From Lytechinus variegatus (Eukaryota; Echinodermata; Echinoidea; Temnopleuroida; Toxopneustidae), in assembly GCF_018143015.1 (NCBI RefSeq), contig NC_054740.1, positions 52,014,779 through 52,078,778 on the forward strand: a stretch of DNA of 64,000 bases, written 5' to 3'. Below, piece by piece: positions 22,977 to 36,123 of the stretch (position 1 is the stretch's first letter; the number at the start of each line of letters is the position of its first letter). Under the pieces are notes generated by a model. It was given only the letters and a program-made list of their open reading frames with translations, had not been told where the DNA came from and did no database searches. The position numbers were made by a program, and so were the translations under genes.

Positions 22977-23949
22977 TTTATTAAAATAATGGATTCAGCC
23001 CGACCACAAATGACTGTTCACTGATTTAAGCTGCTGAAAATACAAGAAAGTCCAAGTGTGTTAATTTTAAGACGAAATGTGAAAGAATGTTGACGTCCGT
23101 ATCTGGAAATTTACTGGCAGCTGAGCTGCTATCAATACCGGTACCGGTTATTTGATCGGGCCGGATACCGTACGTGATCCGATGGTGGGCGTGGCATTTT
23201 GGGGAGGGTCCAAGTCCAAAGACCCTTTTCAAAGACCTAAAACCTCTTTCTTATTACGTCATATCACTGCATATTATTCTTTGTGAAATATTAGTGATTT
23301 TTTTTAACTCAAACATCCAATTTTGAATAAATTGTTCTACTACATGTATATAGCCCTATTTTTCTCTGTTAATTAATCAGATAAACGTTTTGTTGGAGTG
23401 GATAAATTCCTAGCTAATAAAGGAGTTTGACTGCCTATTTCATTTCCCCTTGCTAAAGCAAACAGGCTACTAGCATAGACCCAAAAATGAATTTATTGTG
23501 GTTAGACCGAGTAAAGAATAAGATTAGCCCTAGAATGCTGATTGGTCACTTGGTCTTCTGGCAAAAGACCTATTGCATATCAGAAAAATAAAATGAGGAT
23601 CAGTTATTTTTTTTTTGCCATTATGGAACTTTCAAGTGATTAAAACCAAAAATGCTAAACCTTTCTCCTTTATCACTTCCCAATAAAGTATTTTTAAAAT
23701 TGCAATTTACTATTTTCATTACAGCTTATATTGTCTATAGGTCAAGAAAACAAAATTCCCTGATGACGTTTAAAAAATTCCTTGATAGTTATCACTCCCA
23801 GATGGCATGTTTTCTAAGTTTTTTTTTTATCTTTGCAGTTTTTATTCGTCATAAAAAATAATCAAAATATACAAAACATATCGTTGCACTTCAATAAAAA
23901 AGAACATTGTATAAGTACATACAACATAATCTTAATTTACAAGAAAATT

Positions 23950-24051
23950 GTACCCCAGCGCTGCCGACAGGACGATCCATTAACCGAAAAAGGGAGGGTA
24001 CGGCCATACCTAACGGTCCAGAGTCGACCTGCCGGCATCGCCGGGGTATAG
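23950..24051. mobile_element. ~100-bp GC-rich hairpin
   Basis: The inverted ends TACCCCAGCGCTGCCGACAG and CTGCCGGCATCGCCGGGGTA sit around a short unique centre. They are far more GC-rich than the surroundings. The TA ends suggest a TA target site. Confidence 0.75.
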
Positions 24052-24780
24052 CGCAACCAAAAAAAAAAAAAAATTATGACATGTTTTCTAAGTTGTTGCA
24101 GAGCCTGAATTGCAGGTATTTTGCAGTATAAAAGCAATAATGAAAAACTAACAAGTACCACCATAACAGTCATCCAATGGATTTTGTTTTGATAAGCAAC
24201 TAAATATAACAGAGTCTGACTGACTACCATGCTTTTGACTTTTGGGCTGATCAAAATTCTGATTTTTTCCCTGACTGAATTTCTTTGATGGGCTGGGGGT
24301 TTATTTCCGATTCGTCTGCCAATTTGTCTAATTGCCACCGTCTCGTCTACTATCATTTGGTCTACCATCAGTTTGTCCACTCACCACATGGTCTACTTTA
24401 GTTTAATGCCACTCCGTCAGTTGGTCCAATAACTAAAGTGTTATCATAGAGCTATTATTGTGCAAAATGAATGAATAGAAAATGGGTATTAGACCAAGTG
24501 GTTGTTAGACGCACTAGCGTACCTATGGGTGGGGGGGGGGCAGACTGACCCCTGACGAGACACAACCCATGCAAGGGACGTATCCATCCCCCCCATGACG
24601 AGTCACAACTAGTGACCCCCTGGCCCCCGGAGTTGAAGACCTTTTCTTTTTTTTTTGCTTGTCAATTTTTTTGGCGGACGATTTTGCCTCCCCCCCCCCT
24701 GGAAAATCCTAGGTACGCAAGGGGTTAGATGAAATGTTGATGGACGGAATGGCATTAGACTAAATGAATGTAGACCATGT

Positions 24781-27700
24781 TCAGTTCAGTTCAATTTCAT
24801 TTATTTTCTCAGCATACGAATGATGTATATACAATATGTACAGGAATGACAAATAATATCAGAGAAATTTGGAAACTACAAAAAAGTTTATAAAAACTTG
24901 TGAGTAGTAGTTCCCAGTACATTGAATGACAATAACATTGAATGAAAAAAATGCACACACAGCAACAACAAACACCAGCAAACACACAGGGAGGGTGGGG
25001 CGGTAAGTGTATGAGATCTCTGCAAGGAGAAACGAAACAAATTATTTTGCATATTCACTTTTATACATTCTTTTTAACTTCGATTTAAATGATGTAATTG
25101 TTGTTGAGTACTTGATTCCATCGGGGAGATTATTCCAAATACGTGGGCCATAATGCCTTAATGAATTTAGGAGAATTTGTGTTTTTACCTTGGGATAATG
25201 AAATTTATTACTTGAGCGAGTATTGTGACAATGAACGGAATTATTTATTAAAAACATACGGGATATATCAAAAGGAATTATGTTATGAATAGTAAGTACG
25301 AAACATCACAGATGCTATCTGAAATTATGAATATCAAGGGCATTGAGGTTGAAAACAAAGCCGTCTTGAAGGAGCTCTAAAGTTGTTACATATTCTTAAA
25401 ATTATCTTTTGCACTTTATAGAGGGGTTCTAACTTTGTTATTCCAGCATTCGCCCAAGTAATACTACAATATTGAAGATAAGGTAAGGAAAGACTGTTAT
25501 ATACACAAAAAAAAAGTAAGTCCCCCCCTAAATAAACATCAATAATTTCCGAACCAATGCGAGTTGTTGATATATTTTTACATGAGCGTGTAGGTAATGT
25601 TATAAGCTACCCTCTGAGTAAATGTTGTGGACGTATCTTACGTCATGCTTCAGTGAGCACCGTCAGAAGGCAAAAATGTCACTTTTCAAAAGTCACAAGC
25701 AAAATATCATGACTTTGATTCCATTTTATTAGAACTAATTCCACATTCTCATTATGAAAAATAGTCAGAAGGCTTGGAAAAGGTACTTTCTAAAAGACAA
25801 TACAACTTTTTAAGCTAAGTTTCACGGTTGAATGAACTCAAGTCCAAATTTGCTATAATTGGATTTTTACACATTTATATCAATAAAAATGCTAGAATAT
25901 GATGACAGTCATTTTGGGGAAGACTATCTTCAACAATATTCCTCGTTTCACGGTTCAATGAACATTTATTGGAAACAAAAAATGCGATTTTCAAATATCG
26001 TAGGCAAGTATTGCTTCATTTTGGTAACTGAAAATGATATTTTCTCAACTTTTTTGTTATGTTCATGACCAATTAACATGCTTCAATGATTCAAAGGTGT
26101 CAAATTAAACATTTACGCTTGAATGAACATGTGGAATGTGATTAGCTCTTTTTTACGTTATTGGAAAAAATGCAGTTTGTAACTATGGATATCTGTCACA
26201 AAACTCCTTGTACAGTTCATTTGATTTGATTTTTATGAAAATCCCGATGTTTAATGCATCAGTGAGCACACAATATTAAAAAATTATGCAAATGAGAGGA
26301 AAGTTCAAGGCCTTGGCCCCACTCTGTACCATATCGAATGGTTATTTTGGTGTGCGCACTTTTTGGATAGTGTTACTCTGAAGCCATGTGCGAAGTTTCA
26401 TGAAATAACTGTTAGCAGAAATAACAAAAACCATCCATGAAACAAACCCTCATTTCATATTTGTGAAAATTTTGACTTCCTCTCTCATAGACTTGTGTAC
26501 ATTATGGGTGCATATGTTTAAGCATACGTAACCCCTTATTCAATATGATGGAACTTTTTTTCAAGGCTGTCTTTAGCAATGTCGTTTGGCAGTAATGTTT
26601 ATCAACCTATGGACAGAATTCTGTGCAAAAATGAAATCGATTTGTTTAGTTATGGATGAGTGAGCACGCATCAAAGTGGGAAAATTGGTATTTTCAATGT
26701 CACAGACTCATTTTAAAGGGTAATAAAGTGAGTATTGAGGGCAAATTTGGTTTCAAATGTGTCTTTAATTGCCATTGTTTTTATCATCCATCATTTCTAT
26801 CACCAAACACTTTCCGAACTTTAACCATTTTCATGGTTGAGCGAGCACATTCGAAAACTTAGGAATGAATACTCTATACTGCATAAATGTATTCTTTTCC
26901 TAACAATTTCTCAGGATCAGTTGAATGTATGGATAGATCAGTGGTGGATCCAGAATTTTAAATGGGGGAGGGGCCTATAATCGGGGGAGCCATCAACATT
27001 TTCAAATTTTAACATGATCTAACAAGTTGTAGAAGATACTACCAAAAAAACCCTATGATGATGCGTCACAATACAGGGGCCACAGAGCAGTTTTCAAAGT
27101 GGGGGGGGGGGGGGGCTGACCATGCCAAAAATCACAATCGTATTACATTTTTGTACTTGCTTATGGAAAAAAGTGGGGGCTGAAGCCCCACAGCCCCCTG
27201 CTTCCGCGGCCCCTGCAATACATCGTGCTCACTCAACCATGAACATACGATATCAAAATTTGGTCTGAAGTGGTTAAATGATGGATGCTAAAACAGCATA
27301 ACACCATAAAATTCACCTAAAAACAATTTTTGCCCAATTTTTTTTATTAACACAATCTGAAAAACGACTCTTGTGACTTTCAAAAATGGTCATTTTTAAT
27401 TCAATCTTTAATTACTCATGCATGACTCAACCGATCAATCTCATTTTTCCCCAGGAGTTGCTTAATGAGTGTACAAAACCACCCATGAAATATCATATCT
27501 CAAAATAATTTGGTTCAAAAGTTACAGCAATTTGATTTAGGGGGGACTTACTTTTTTGTTGTGTATATATTAGAAATAATTCCTTCTGTGGTGAAAAATT
27601 GCGAAGTTAAAAAAAAAATACCAGTATTTTTTAGATCTTGTTAGCTGAAATAGAACGGTGGCTGTTGTAGGACAGTGTATCATCTAAAGTAATTCCGAGA

Positions 27701-27858
27701 AACTTGGTTGTTTTTTTTAACAATTCAAGAGGATTTGATTCATAAATATTTTAACATCCGAAATATCACGTTTTATATGTTCTTTACTAATATACATAAT
27801 AGTTGTCTTTTCATAATCGATTACTAATTCATTAGCATAGAACCAGTTGATAATGTGG
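24781..27858 (-). mobile_element. 5'-truncated LINE, reverse transcriptase C-terminus, split by a DNA element
   Basis: On the minus strand the end of a non-LTR reverse transcriptase is readable in pieces. 27858-27568 gives NWFYANELVIDYEKT and, after a frame change, KFLGITLDDTL-like sequence. 25499-25042 gives LPYLQYCSITWANAG, VQKIILRIC, then HNTRSSNKFHYPKVKTQ and YGPRIWNNLPDGIKYS before a stop near 25042. Several stops and frame changes lie between, so it is dead. The 3' tail ends with repeated TGAAC units at about 24785. The family resembles CR1/L2-type LINEs. The 2.07 kb element (25500-27567) is inserted cleanly in the sequence for ISN-IYNS. Confidence 0.85.
25500..27567 (+). mobile_element. 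2.07 kb TIR element, copy 1
   Basis: The terminal inverted repeats are about 33 nt, beginning TATACACAAC/AA and containing AAAGTAAGTCCCCCCCTAAA, and the element is flanked by TA. It has no long open frame. The interior carries a recurring box close to CATGGTTGAGTGAGCAC (near 25649, 25826, 25951, 26115, 26255, 26651 and 26832, and inverted near 27223 and 27416). A G/C-rich hairpin with GCTTCCGCGG is present at about 26940-27215. The element sits in a LINE, so the LINE is older. Confidence 0.85.
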
Positions 27859-28609
27859 TGAGTAGACAAGTTGGCAGTGGATAAATTGGCAAATTACCCT
27901 GAAATATTCATTCTCTTTTATGATAAAAATGGTATAATTTATATTAAAAAAAAAACTGCTACTATGTGCCTTCTTTTCTTTATAAAAATGTAAACTAATC
28001 AATCCAGACTGGCTTCCTTCCTATAAATCAAGTATCAAATTTAGTTTGCGTTTGTACACTCGGCAAGCACTCTTTTTTGCAACGGCAGGAAAGGGTCTCA
28101 GTTTTATTTATTTTTTTCTCTTGGGGCAGAGGGTGCAACCTAATATCTCTTTCTCCTTCACATCATTCCTTTTCCCTTTGAATTATGTCTGGATCTCTCT
28201 TTTCAATGTTAATTTTCAAATAATTGCACACAACATTCATGCCTCACTGAGCCTATTTCTGGTAATTTCCCTTTCCCGGTCTAACCTTTAATCTTACTCC
28301 TTGCTTCTCATTAAATCACAATTCCTTCCACAAATGTCATGACTACTTGGTCTACAAGAGTTGGTCTAATTTTTGACATAATCGATTTTCAGAAAATAAA
28401 TATATGTCACCCCTTTGTATTTTCCTTCTCTTTTGCCCATTTATTCCTAGGTTGTTAAACTTCTAGTGGGTCCATGCCCCCTATACCCCATTTGTATGTC
28501 AGTGGTCGAAAAGACATTCAGACATTTGGGACTTCTTTCATCGTACTTCACTTCAGTTTTATATTGAATAAAGGTGATATAGAAAACATATATGTAGGCA
28601 AAGAGGAGT

Positions 28610-29200
28610 TTAAAGGGGAATGAAACCTTTGGAACAAATAGGCTTGTGTAGAAACAGAAAAATCAAAGAATAAGAATAAAGAAAGTTTGAGAAAATTCGG
28701 ACAAATAATGAGAAAGTTATGAGCATTTAAATATTGCAATCACTAATGCTATGGAGATCCTCCCATTGGCAATGCATCAAGGATGTGTGATGTCACTGAT
28801 GAACAACTTTCCCTTTGGTGGACTATAAAATACCCTCAAAATGTCTCTTTTTGCTTTTTCTTACGATGATACAAACTCTTTATCCATTATGTATTCTTAA
28901 AAATATGTATTACAGGCCCTCATGTAGAAAGAACACATGATCTATGGATAGATGTGATAAAAGAGGCAATTCAAGTGAAATATATACTAAAGTAATGGGC
29001 AGAGTTGTTCATCAGTGACATCACACATCTTTGTCGCATTACCAATTTGCTATCTCCATAGCAATAGTGATCGCAATATTCAAATGCTCATAACTTTCTC
29101 ATTATTTGTCCGATTTTTCTCAAACTTTTGTTGATCTGTTTCTTTGATTTTTCTGTTTTCACACAAGCTATCTTGTTCCAATGGTTTCATTCTCCTTTAA
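28610..29200. mobile_element. TTAA-type hairpin MITE
   Basis: The inverted ends are TTTAAAGGGGAATGAAACC on the left and GGTTTCATTCTCCTTTAA on the right. Arms of roughly 200 nt include GTGATGTCACTGATGAACAA opposite its complement. TTAA is present at both borders. Confidence 0.85.
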
Positions 29201-30109
29201 CTACTAAAGGAAAGGATAATTGACAAACTGGGAATGTCTGAAAACTAGAAATTAGACATATTGGTAAATTTGCTGTATGGAAAAAAGACGAAGTGGTCGT
29301 TGATAAACCATAGGATTATAGAGTTGGGCCAATTGGGAAGAGAACAAATTAATGGTAAATGGATGAAGCGATTGTAGACTAAATTATAATTTTAACAAAA
29401 TGACCTCTTCATTCAGTTTATACCTTTCGCTTTTCTCTTTCTTTCGCACGGATGTACTACTCCATTTTGAAACATAAAATAATCACAATGAAGAACAGAA
29501 ATCTCAATGAATACATATTTTTACTGACATTGTGCACAGGGAACAAAATAATACCATAATTACACTTATATCAAAGATGGAACGGATGACTGCAAGCTAG
29601 TCAAATGGTATTGAATTATGGCGTCTACAAAACCCTTGTAGTACTATAATTTCAAATTATCTGTGAATATTTCCATAAATTTACCTTTCATTTGTAAAAC
29701 AAAATGTCATTTTCAAGAATATGTGAAAAATAAAGAAGGGTAGATAAAAATAATTCTGAATCATGATTTTGAAAAAATGCACATCAACCAAGATAACTGT
29801 ACTGTACATTTTTTTTCTGATCAATGTTTCCCATGCAGGACTGAATATTATTTATCAGAAATCCCCTTGAGTATTTTAATATACCGAGATGTAGCATGTA
29901 ATTCAAGAAAAAAAAATCAAGTTCATCTGTGTAATTGTAACCATCAGCCACAAAATCTGTAAGGCAAAAAGAAATTTGAGATTTTTATGAAGTTTGGGGA
30001 AGCAGATCCTGAGCATTAAAATGATACATAACTTGGATCAACAATATCCCACACAATTAAGTACTTGATTCAATGTACCAGTAGTAGAATTTTTGTGAAG
30101 AATGCCTGT

Positions 30110-30720
30110 TTAAAGGACAAGTCCACCCCAACAAAAACTTGATTTGAATTAAAAGAGAAAAATTCAAAAAGCATAACACAGACAATTTCATCAAAATCGG
30201 ATGTAAAATAAGAAAGTTATAGCATTTTAAAGTTTCGCTTATTTTCAACAAAATAGTTATATGAACGAGCCAGTTACATCCAAATGAGAGAGTTGATGAC
30301 ATCACTCACTCACTATTTCTTTTGTATTTTATTATATGAAATATGAAATATTTTTATTTTCTCGTCATTGTCATGTGAAATGAAGTTTCATTCCTCCTTG
30401 AACACATGGAATTCCATTATTTTAACAGTTTGCGCTTCAGGCACGGAGGTCCTAATCATCAAATTTATAAAAATTGAAATATTGTATAATTCAAACAATA
30501 AAAAACAAAAGAAATAGTGAGTGAGTGACATCATCAACTCTCTCATTTGGATGTAACTGGCTCGTTCGTATAACTTTTTTGTTGAAAATAAGCGAAACTT
30601 TGAAATGTCATAACTTTCTTATTTTACATCCGATTTTGATGGAATCTTCAGCATTGTGCTTGTCTGATTTTTTTCTATTGATTCAAATCAAAAATTTTCT
30701 GAGGTGGACTTGACCTTTAA
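30110..30720. mobile_element. TTAAAGG(A)CAAGTCCACC MITE, copy 1
   Basis: The ends TTAAAGGACAAGTCCACCCC and the complement of TTAAAGGTCAAGTCCACCTC are inverted, with TTAA borders. Long arms include AGAGAGTTGATGATGTCACTC-like sequence. A second copy lies at 61164-61716. Confidence 0.9.
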
Positions 30721-31350
30721 GTTATATTTGGATAACTCATATTACACATTGTCTCTTTCCATAATAAAATTGGGGTTTTAACTCCACTGAAATTGCTAGA
30801 GATAAAATTACATTTAAGGCTTTGTGACTGTGTTGACAATGATCTCAATATGCAGTCAATATTTTCAGTAATAATAAATTTTTCATTCTACCTATAATTA
30901 TTTATGAATATGATCACAAACACACAATATTCAAACAATATTTAACATAAATGCACAAAACATTTCGGTAGTAGACATCAGAACAAATGTAATCTTTGTT
31001 TTTAGGTTCTGCCTTATTAAAAGTCTTTAGTAGACTACTGTTATTACATCTATAATACAAGTTCTTCAAGACTGAAAGAGTGATAAATTTCTTAGAGGTT
31101 TCCTTTCCAACACTTTCAAAAGGTAATATCATATATCTTTAATCTGCAAGAAAGCTTATGCAACAGCTGGACTTTGTCAGGCCTAATACAAGGTTTTTGC
31201 CTCATACTTTCAGAGAGGCAGTAAACAAGTCCCTTATACACCACTGTTGGGATCCTCATCCTATCGCAGATAATCACAATTTTGTTTTGAAAGGATCCAA
31301 AGACAAGCGGCTCTCTACATCCCAGCTGATGACCGAAGAACAAGCAGTGT

Positions 31351-31730
31351 AACCGGGGGGGGGGGGGGCAGTCAAATATATTGCTGTACACACGTTAAAA
31401 GGGGTGTTTTTTCAGTTTTGGACAAGGGCCGCACATGCATTCGTTATGGGTATCAAAAACACTGATTTAAAAATAAAAGGGGGTAGTTAAGTTTTGAAAG
31501 GCTCGTCAATGGTCAATCGCAGGGTCAAACGTGTTTAGGGTATGTTTTTTTCCCTGGGGTCATATTCTGGCGACAACTTGTTTAGGGGCCAAAATGTGTA
31601 AATAAAGTCTGCAAAAAACTTGTTTTGGGGTTATTTTGCACACAGAGAAAACTTGTTTAGGGTGAGTTAGGAAATAATTTGGCCACGCATGTGTACAGCA
31701 ATATATTTGAATGCCCACCCCCCCCTGGTT
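31351..31730. mobile_element. G-ended fold-back element with TTAGGG-containing units
   Basis: The inverted ends are AACC plus a G run plus CAAATATATTGCTGTACAC and its complement. The interior repeats ACTTGTTTAGGG-like words (near 31530, 31580, 31620 and 31650). It is inserted next to a LINE fragment. Confidence 0.75.
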
Positions 31731-31732
31731 GA

Positions 31733-31924
31733 TTGACCTCCCAGGTGACGTGGCCTAGCCTCTCTTCAAGACGCATTACAAGCAGACTCAGTATATTGTG
31801 TAGGATTGTGAATGACCTTGTTGCAATACCCCAAGACAAAGTCTTCTCCTTAAGCACCTCTGTCACTAGAAAAATCATGCCTTCATGCAGACATACCATC
31901 CAAATCTTTGCCTATGCCCAATGA
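31733..31924 (+). mobile_element. LINE reverse-transcriptase C-terminal fragment
   Basis: The open stretch reads WPSLSSRRITSRLSILCRIV then NDLVAIP and HTIQIFAYAQ before a stop. This fits the 'GWxxLxxRRxxxRLxxLYKI...LVxIP' segment after the palm of CR1-like LINE polymerases. The upstream part is lost or displaced by the fold-back element at 31351-31730. Confidence 0.6.
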
Positions 31925-33409
31925 TCTGAAAGCAAGTTGTTATAATTAAGTTTCACTTGGCAGATTCTGGAATTTCCTGTTCAAAAATATTTAGATAATG
32001 CCCCCAAGTCCTCATAATTTGCACACAAATTAGATTTCATCTTCAAAATAGACTGCACAACCCTTTAAAGATTACAACTTAAAAATAATGATGATAATTA
32101 TGATAAGAAGAAGAATGATAAGCAAAGATGAGATGAAACTAATGCTACAATAATAAGTATAAATATAAGTAATAAATATAAGTTCATAAAAATAAATATT
32201 AGTTCCTTCATGTATTAAACTTCCTCTACATTTCAATTCAGCCTATTTGAAATATACAGCGTATGACATTATCTTTACACAGCACAGTGAGAAAAAAACC
32301 CACTGGATAATAACCACACAACAAATAGCCTATATGCTTTATTACGAACATGCAAGGTGACTGGATACAAGTACATATAATACACTATTAAATCCAAGGT
32401 GTACATATATAGTAATTAAGCCCATCAATGTGGTCAAAAAAAACTTGCCGAACAAACAAAAAAAGGTGGTAAAAATATTGACATACAATTGTAGCTGAAT
32501 AAAAATATGACCAGCATATATCCTTGTTTGAAATACGTTCTTTGTTCACAAATTCAACTGTATACTGATATTTTTCCTATGATAAAAAGCCTCTGTCTTC
32601 ACTTTGTAAAAAGGCTGGAAAGTACCTGATCCTTAAATAAATCATCAAATAAATTCAATAAGTCTTTTATTTTTTTCTACTAGAGTTAATCTTCAAATAT
32701 TGCACAAGTACTAGAAGTTTTATTAGAAAGTAATTCATAAGGTAAAAATTAATGTTATATCATGGCCTCAAAACAGAATCATCTCTTGATAATACATACA
32801 AGCGTGCCACAAAACAAAACTATCTCATTCAGCTTTTGCTGGCTCCCATTAACAAGAATAATAACCATTTTTATTCTTAAATATTTTTTGTAAATGAAGA
32901 CTGTAAATGTATTGAATGGTAGATGAAATTATATAGGATATCAATAAATACATATTGCACCAAATAATGAACAGGGTTTTTTTTTCAAATAAATTTCTGT
33001 TAATTTTCTTCTACAAGATGTATTACTTCCTGTAATTTCCCCAAATGCTTAGATTCAATTCAATGATGTCTGTGTAACAAATCATGACATGGGAAATGAA
33101 ATAAAATCAAATTCAAGATGACCAAGGCCCTACAGTCTAGGACCATGGCACATTTTCCAACCAAAATCAACTTACATGTTTATAATAAAGCAGCAAAATA
33201 CCCCCTTTGTATTGTACAAAAATAAGAAAACTTTGATAGGAAACTTGCCCAAGCCTTCAATCCACATCGATCGATCACCTTATTTCAATTGGCTTTAATT
33301 CGTTGTCTCCAGATTCCACTCTTGGAATACATCATGAAATTATGAACTTATATTATAGTCAACTTTTGTGTTTTAAATACTCAGGTAGAGTACATTTTGT
33401 GTGGTCTAG

Positions 33410-33480
33410 TGGTTATAGGGCATTGGACTTATAATCATAAGGTTGTGGGTTCTAATCCCTGCTCTGCTATTGTCTCCACT
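33410..33480 (+). mobile_element. tRNA-derived SINE head
   Basis: The A-box-like TGGTCTAGTGGTTA and B-box-like GGTTCTAATCCC are correctly spaced. The outer sequences do not form an acceptor stem, so this is a SINE head or tRNA relic and not a working tRNA gene. Confidence 0.6.
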
Positions 33481-33522
33481 TTATTGAGATATATAATGTA
33501 AACAAGTCGAATGCCTCTGGCC

Positions 33523-34752
33523 GTCTCACCTGCATCACGCAGTTCAATATAGTAGCAGTGCTGACTTTGCATACTACTCTAACTCGCACAAGATGTTCAG
33601 TGATACATGGTTACTCTTATGTCCTCTTTTTATGAACTAGACCAATAAACTTACAGAGATATGATGGTTATTCAACAAAAAACCCCAACATGGCCAAAGT
33701 TCATTGACCTTACATGACCTTTGACCTTGATCATGTGACCTGAAACTGGAACAGGATGTTCAGTGATACTTGATTACTCTTATGTACAAGTTTCATGAAT
33801 CAGATCCATAAACTTTCAAAGTTATGATGGTAATTCAACAGATACACCCAATTCGGCTAAAGTTCATTGACCTTGGACATGTGACCTGAAACAAGCACAG
33901 GATGTTCAGTGATACTTGGTTACTCTAATGTCCAAGTTTAACGAACTAGACCAATAAACTTTCAAAGTTATGATGGTAATTCAACAGATACCCGATTCGG
34001 CCAAAGTTCATTGACCCTAAATGACCTTTGACCTTAATCATGAGACCTGAAACTTGCACAAAATGTTCAGTGATGCTTGATTACTATTATGTCCAAGTTT
34101 CATGAATAAGATCCATAAACTTTCAAAGTTATGATGGGAATTCAACAGATATCCCCAATTCGGCCAAAGTTCATTGACCCTAAATGACCTTTGACCTTGA
34201 TCATGTGACCTGAAACTTGCACAAAATGTTCAGTGATGCTTGATTACTATTATGTCCAAGTTTCATGAATCAGATCCATAAACTTTCAAAGTTATGATGG
34301 GAATTCAACAGATATCCCCAATTCGGCCAAAGTTCATTGACCCTAAATGACCTTTGACCTTGGTCATGTGACGTGAAACTCATGCAGGATGTTCATTGAT
34401 ACTTGATTAACCTTATGTCCAAGTTTCATGAACTAGGTCCATATATTTTCTAAGTTATGATGACATTCCAAAAACTTAACCTCAGGTTAAGATTTCGATG
34501 TTGATTCCTCCAACATGGTCTAAGTTCATTGACCCTAAATGACCTTTGACCTTGGTCATGTGACATGAAACTCTAATAGGATGTTCAGTAATACTTGATT
34601 AACCTTATGGCCAAGTTTTATTAACTAGGTCCATATACTTTCTAAGTTATGATGTCATTTCAAAAACTTAACCTCAGGTTAAGATTTGATGTTGACGCCG
34701 CCGCCGTCGGAAAAGCGGCGCCTATAGTCTCACTTTGCTTCGCAGGTGAGAC
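33523..34752. repeat. Element of ~163-bp tandem units carrying DR1 sites
   Basis: The borders are inverted GTCTCACCTGC (33523) and GCAGGTGAGAC (34752). Six units share AAGTTCATTGACC, at 33699, 33862, 34006, 34169, 34332 and 34524 (steps 163, 144, 163, 163 and 192). The perfect DR1 TGACCTTTGACCT occurs at 33715, 34022, 34185, 34348 and 34540. Units also share ATGTTCAGTGAT, CCAAGTTTCATGAA and AAAGTTATGATGG. The right end has GCCGCCGCCGTCGGAAAAGC. There is no open frame. Confidence 0.9.
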
Positions 34753-36014
34753 AACAAAACAAATGAAGCAATATGAATACATCAGACATATATTTTTTTT
34801 TCATAACTACCATAACCACACCAACTAGTGAACAAGCTCAATTTAAATGACAACTCCATCCCGGAAAACCATTTTAAAAAGATTTACAAACCAAAAATGC
34901 ACGAAAAGGAAAAAAAATCAAATAATTTTTTAATACAGATTATAGAGAATTAATACCTTTAAATTTATGTTCCCTTTCCACATTATTTACCTTCATAATC
35001 AAAAGCATCATTGATTAGCAATGTGGCAAGATCCTTCTCCATAAACTACAAATAGAAATATATAACTATATAATTATATATAATTTCTATTGTACAGAAT
35101 CTACATCATTTAATAAGTGTGCATGAGCACAAACCACAAAAATAAATACTACGTGAGAAATACACTTGAATTTTAAATCAGCCACATTGAATGGTAAACA
35201 TCTCCTGTTGAGTAATACCTTTTTTATAAGCACCATTGATCCTACATGGCAAGAAGTACATGCACAAACAATAAAATATGCAGTGTAATATTTCTCTTAA
35301 AAATATTTGAAATCCGCAATACACAAACAATAACAATCTTATCTATAAAAGGGGAAGTTGTAAAAAATAGCTGAAAAAAAATATTGGTGAAGGCCTGAGG
35401 AAAATTCATTAAAGATCAAGTTGTCTGAATCTTTTTTTTTTTTTTTTACTTGTGATGACATATGTATATGAGCAGCTGCCTCATATGTCATGTAATATAA
35501 AATGCATAATTTTCAATTTTTCTAAGGTTCATGATGACTAAAAGACTTTCTTCTTTCAAGATTGGGTGTGAAATTATTTGTTTGTTGATATAATGAAGGT
35601 AAAATAAAACCCATTTTCATTTTTTTCAGAGAAAATTACATTTCATTGATTTTATAGAATTCATGATTCATGGGAAGCTGTTTGTATATGACGTTACCAA
35701 AAAAGATATGTTAATGACTTAAAATATTTCATGGATTTTCCTCAAATTTTCACCAATATTTATGACTTTTTTTCTGTTATTTTTACAATAAAATCTTTGT
35801 CAGGGAGGAATTCCTGTTTAATGCACAAATAAACACTAACATTGCAATTGTTTTTTTTTATATTACATAGGATAGTCTTGTTCTTTATACTAGTACTATC
35901 AATGTTACTTTGGGTTTATAGAAAACTAGTACTATATAACTGACTTGACAAGAGCTTCATGGATATAAATACTGGCATGTATCACATTTGAATGACTCAT
36001 ACAAGCCTCTGTGT

Positions 36015-36123
36015 GCCTTCCCGCACAAAGGCCGTTAGCGCGCACTGCACGTCGCCTTCCCGCACAAAGGCTGTTTTAGCGTGCAGTGAACAGTACGTGC
36101 TAATGGCCTTTGTGCTGGAAGGC
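36015..36123. mobile_element. Short hairpin with internal direct repeat
   Basis: GCCTTCCCGCACAAAGGCC occurs at 36015 and again, slightly changed, near 36054. Its near-complement GGCCTTTGTGCTGGAAGGC closes the element at 36123. It is a compact fold-back element. Confidence 0.7.

Larger units (their letters stand above)
24290..29395. repeat. Discontinuous array of degenerate GGTCTA/TAGACC units
   Basis: Units of about 16-20 nt with a GGTCTA or GTCCA core appear at 24290-24400. The same units in reverse orientation (TAGACCAAGTGG, TAGACTAAATGA) appear at 24490-24510, 24720-24780 and 27859-27905, and more of both kinds near 28345-28375 and 29270-29395. The gaps are filled by later insertions: a G-rich hairpin at about 24505-24722, a LINE, and MITEs. 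Confidence 0.6.

Noticed and set aside
31116-31391. 91-codon minus-strand frame
   Set aside because: No recognisable domain, partly inside a fold-back element, and next to LINE debris on the other strand.
33410-33480. Working tRNA gene
   Set aside because: A- and B-box-like words are present but no acceptor stem can be formed; treated as SINE-derived.
33523-34752. CRISPR-like array
   Set aside because: Units are 144-192 bp, diverged along their whole length, without short constant repeats and variable spacers; the borders are inverted as in a DNA element.
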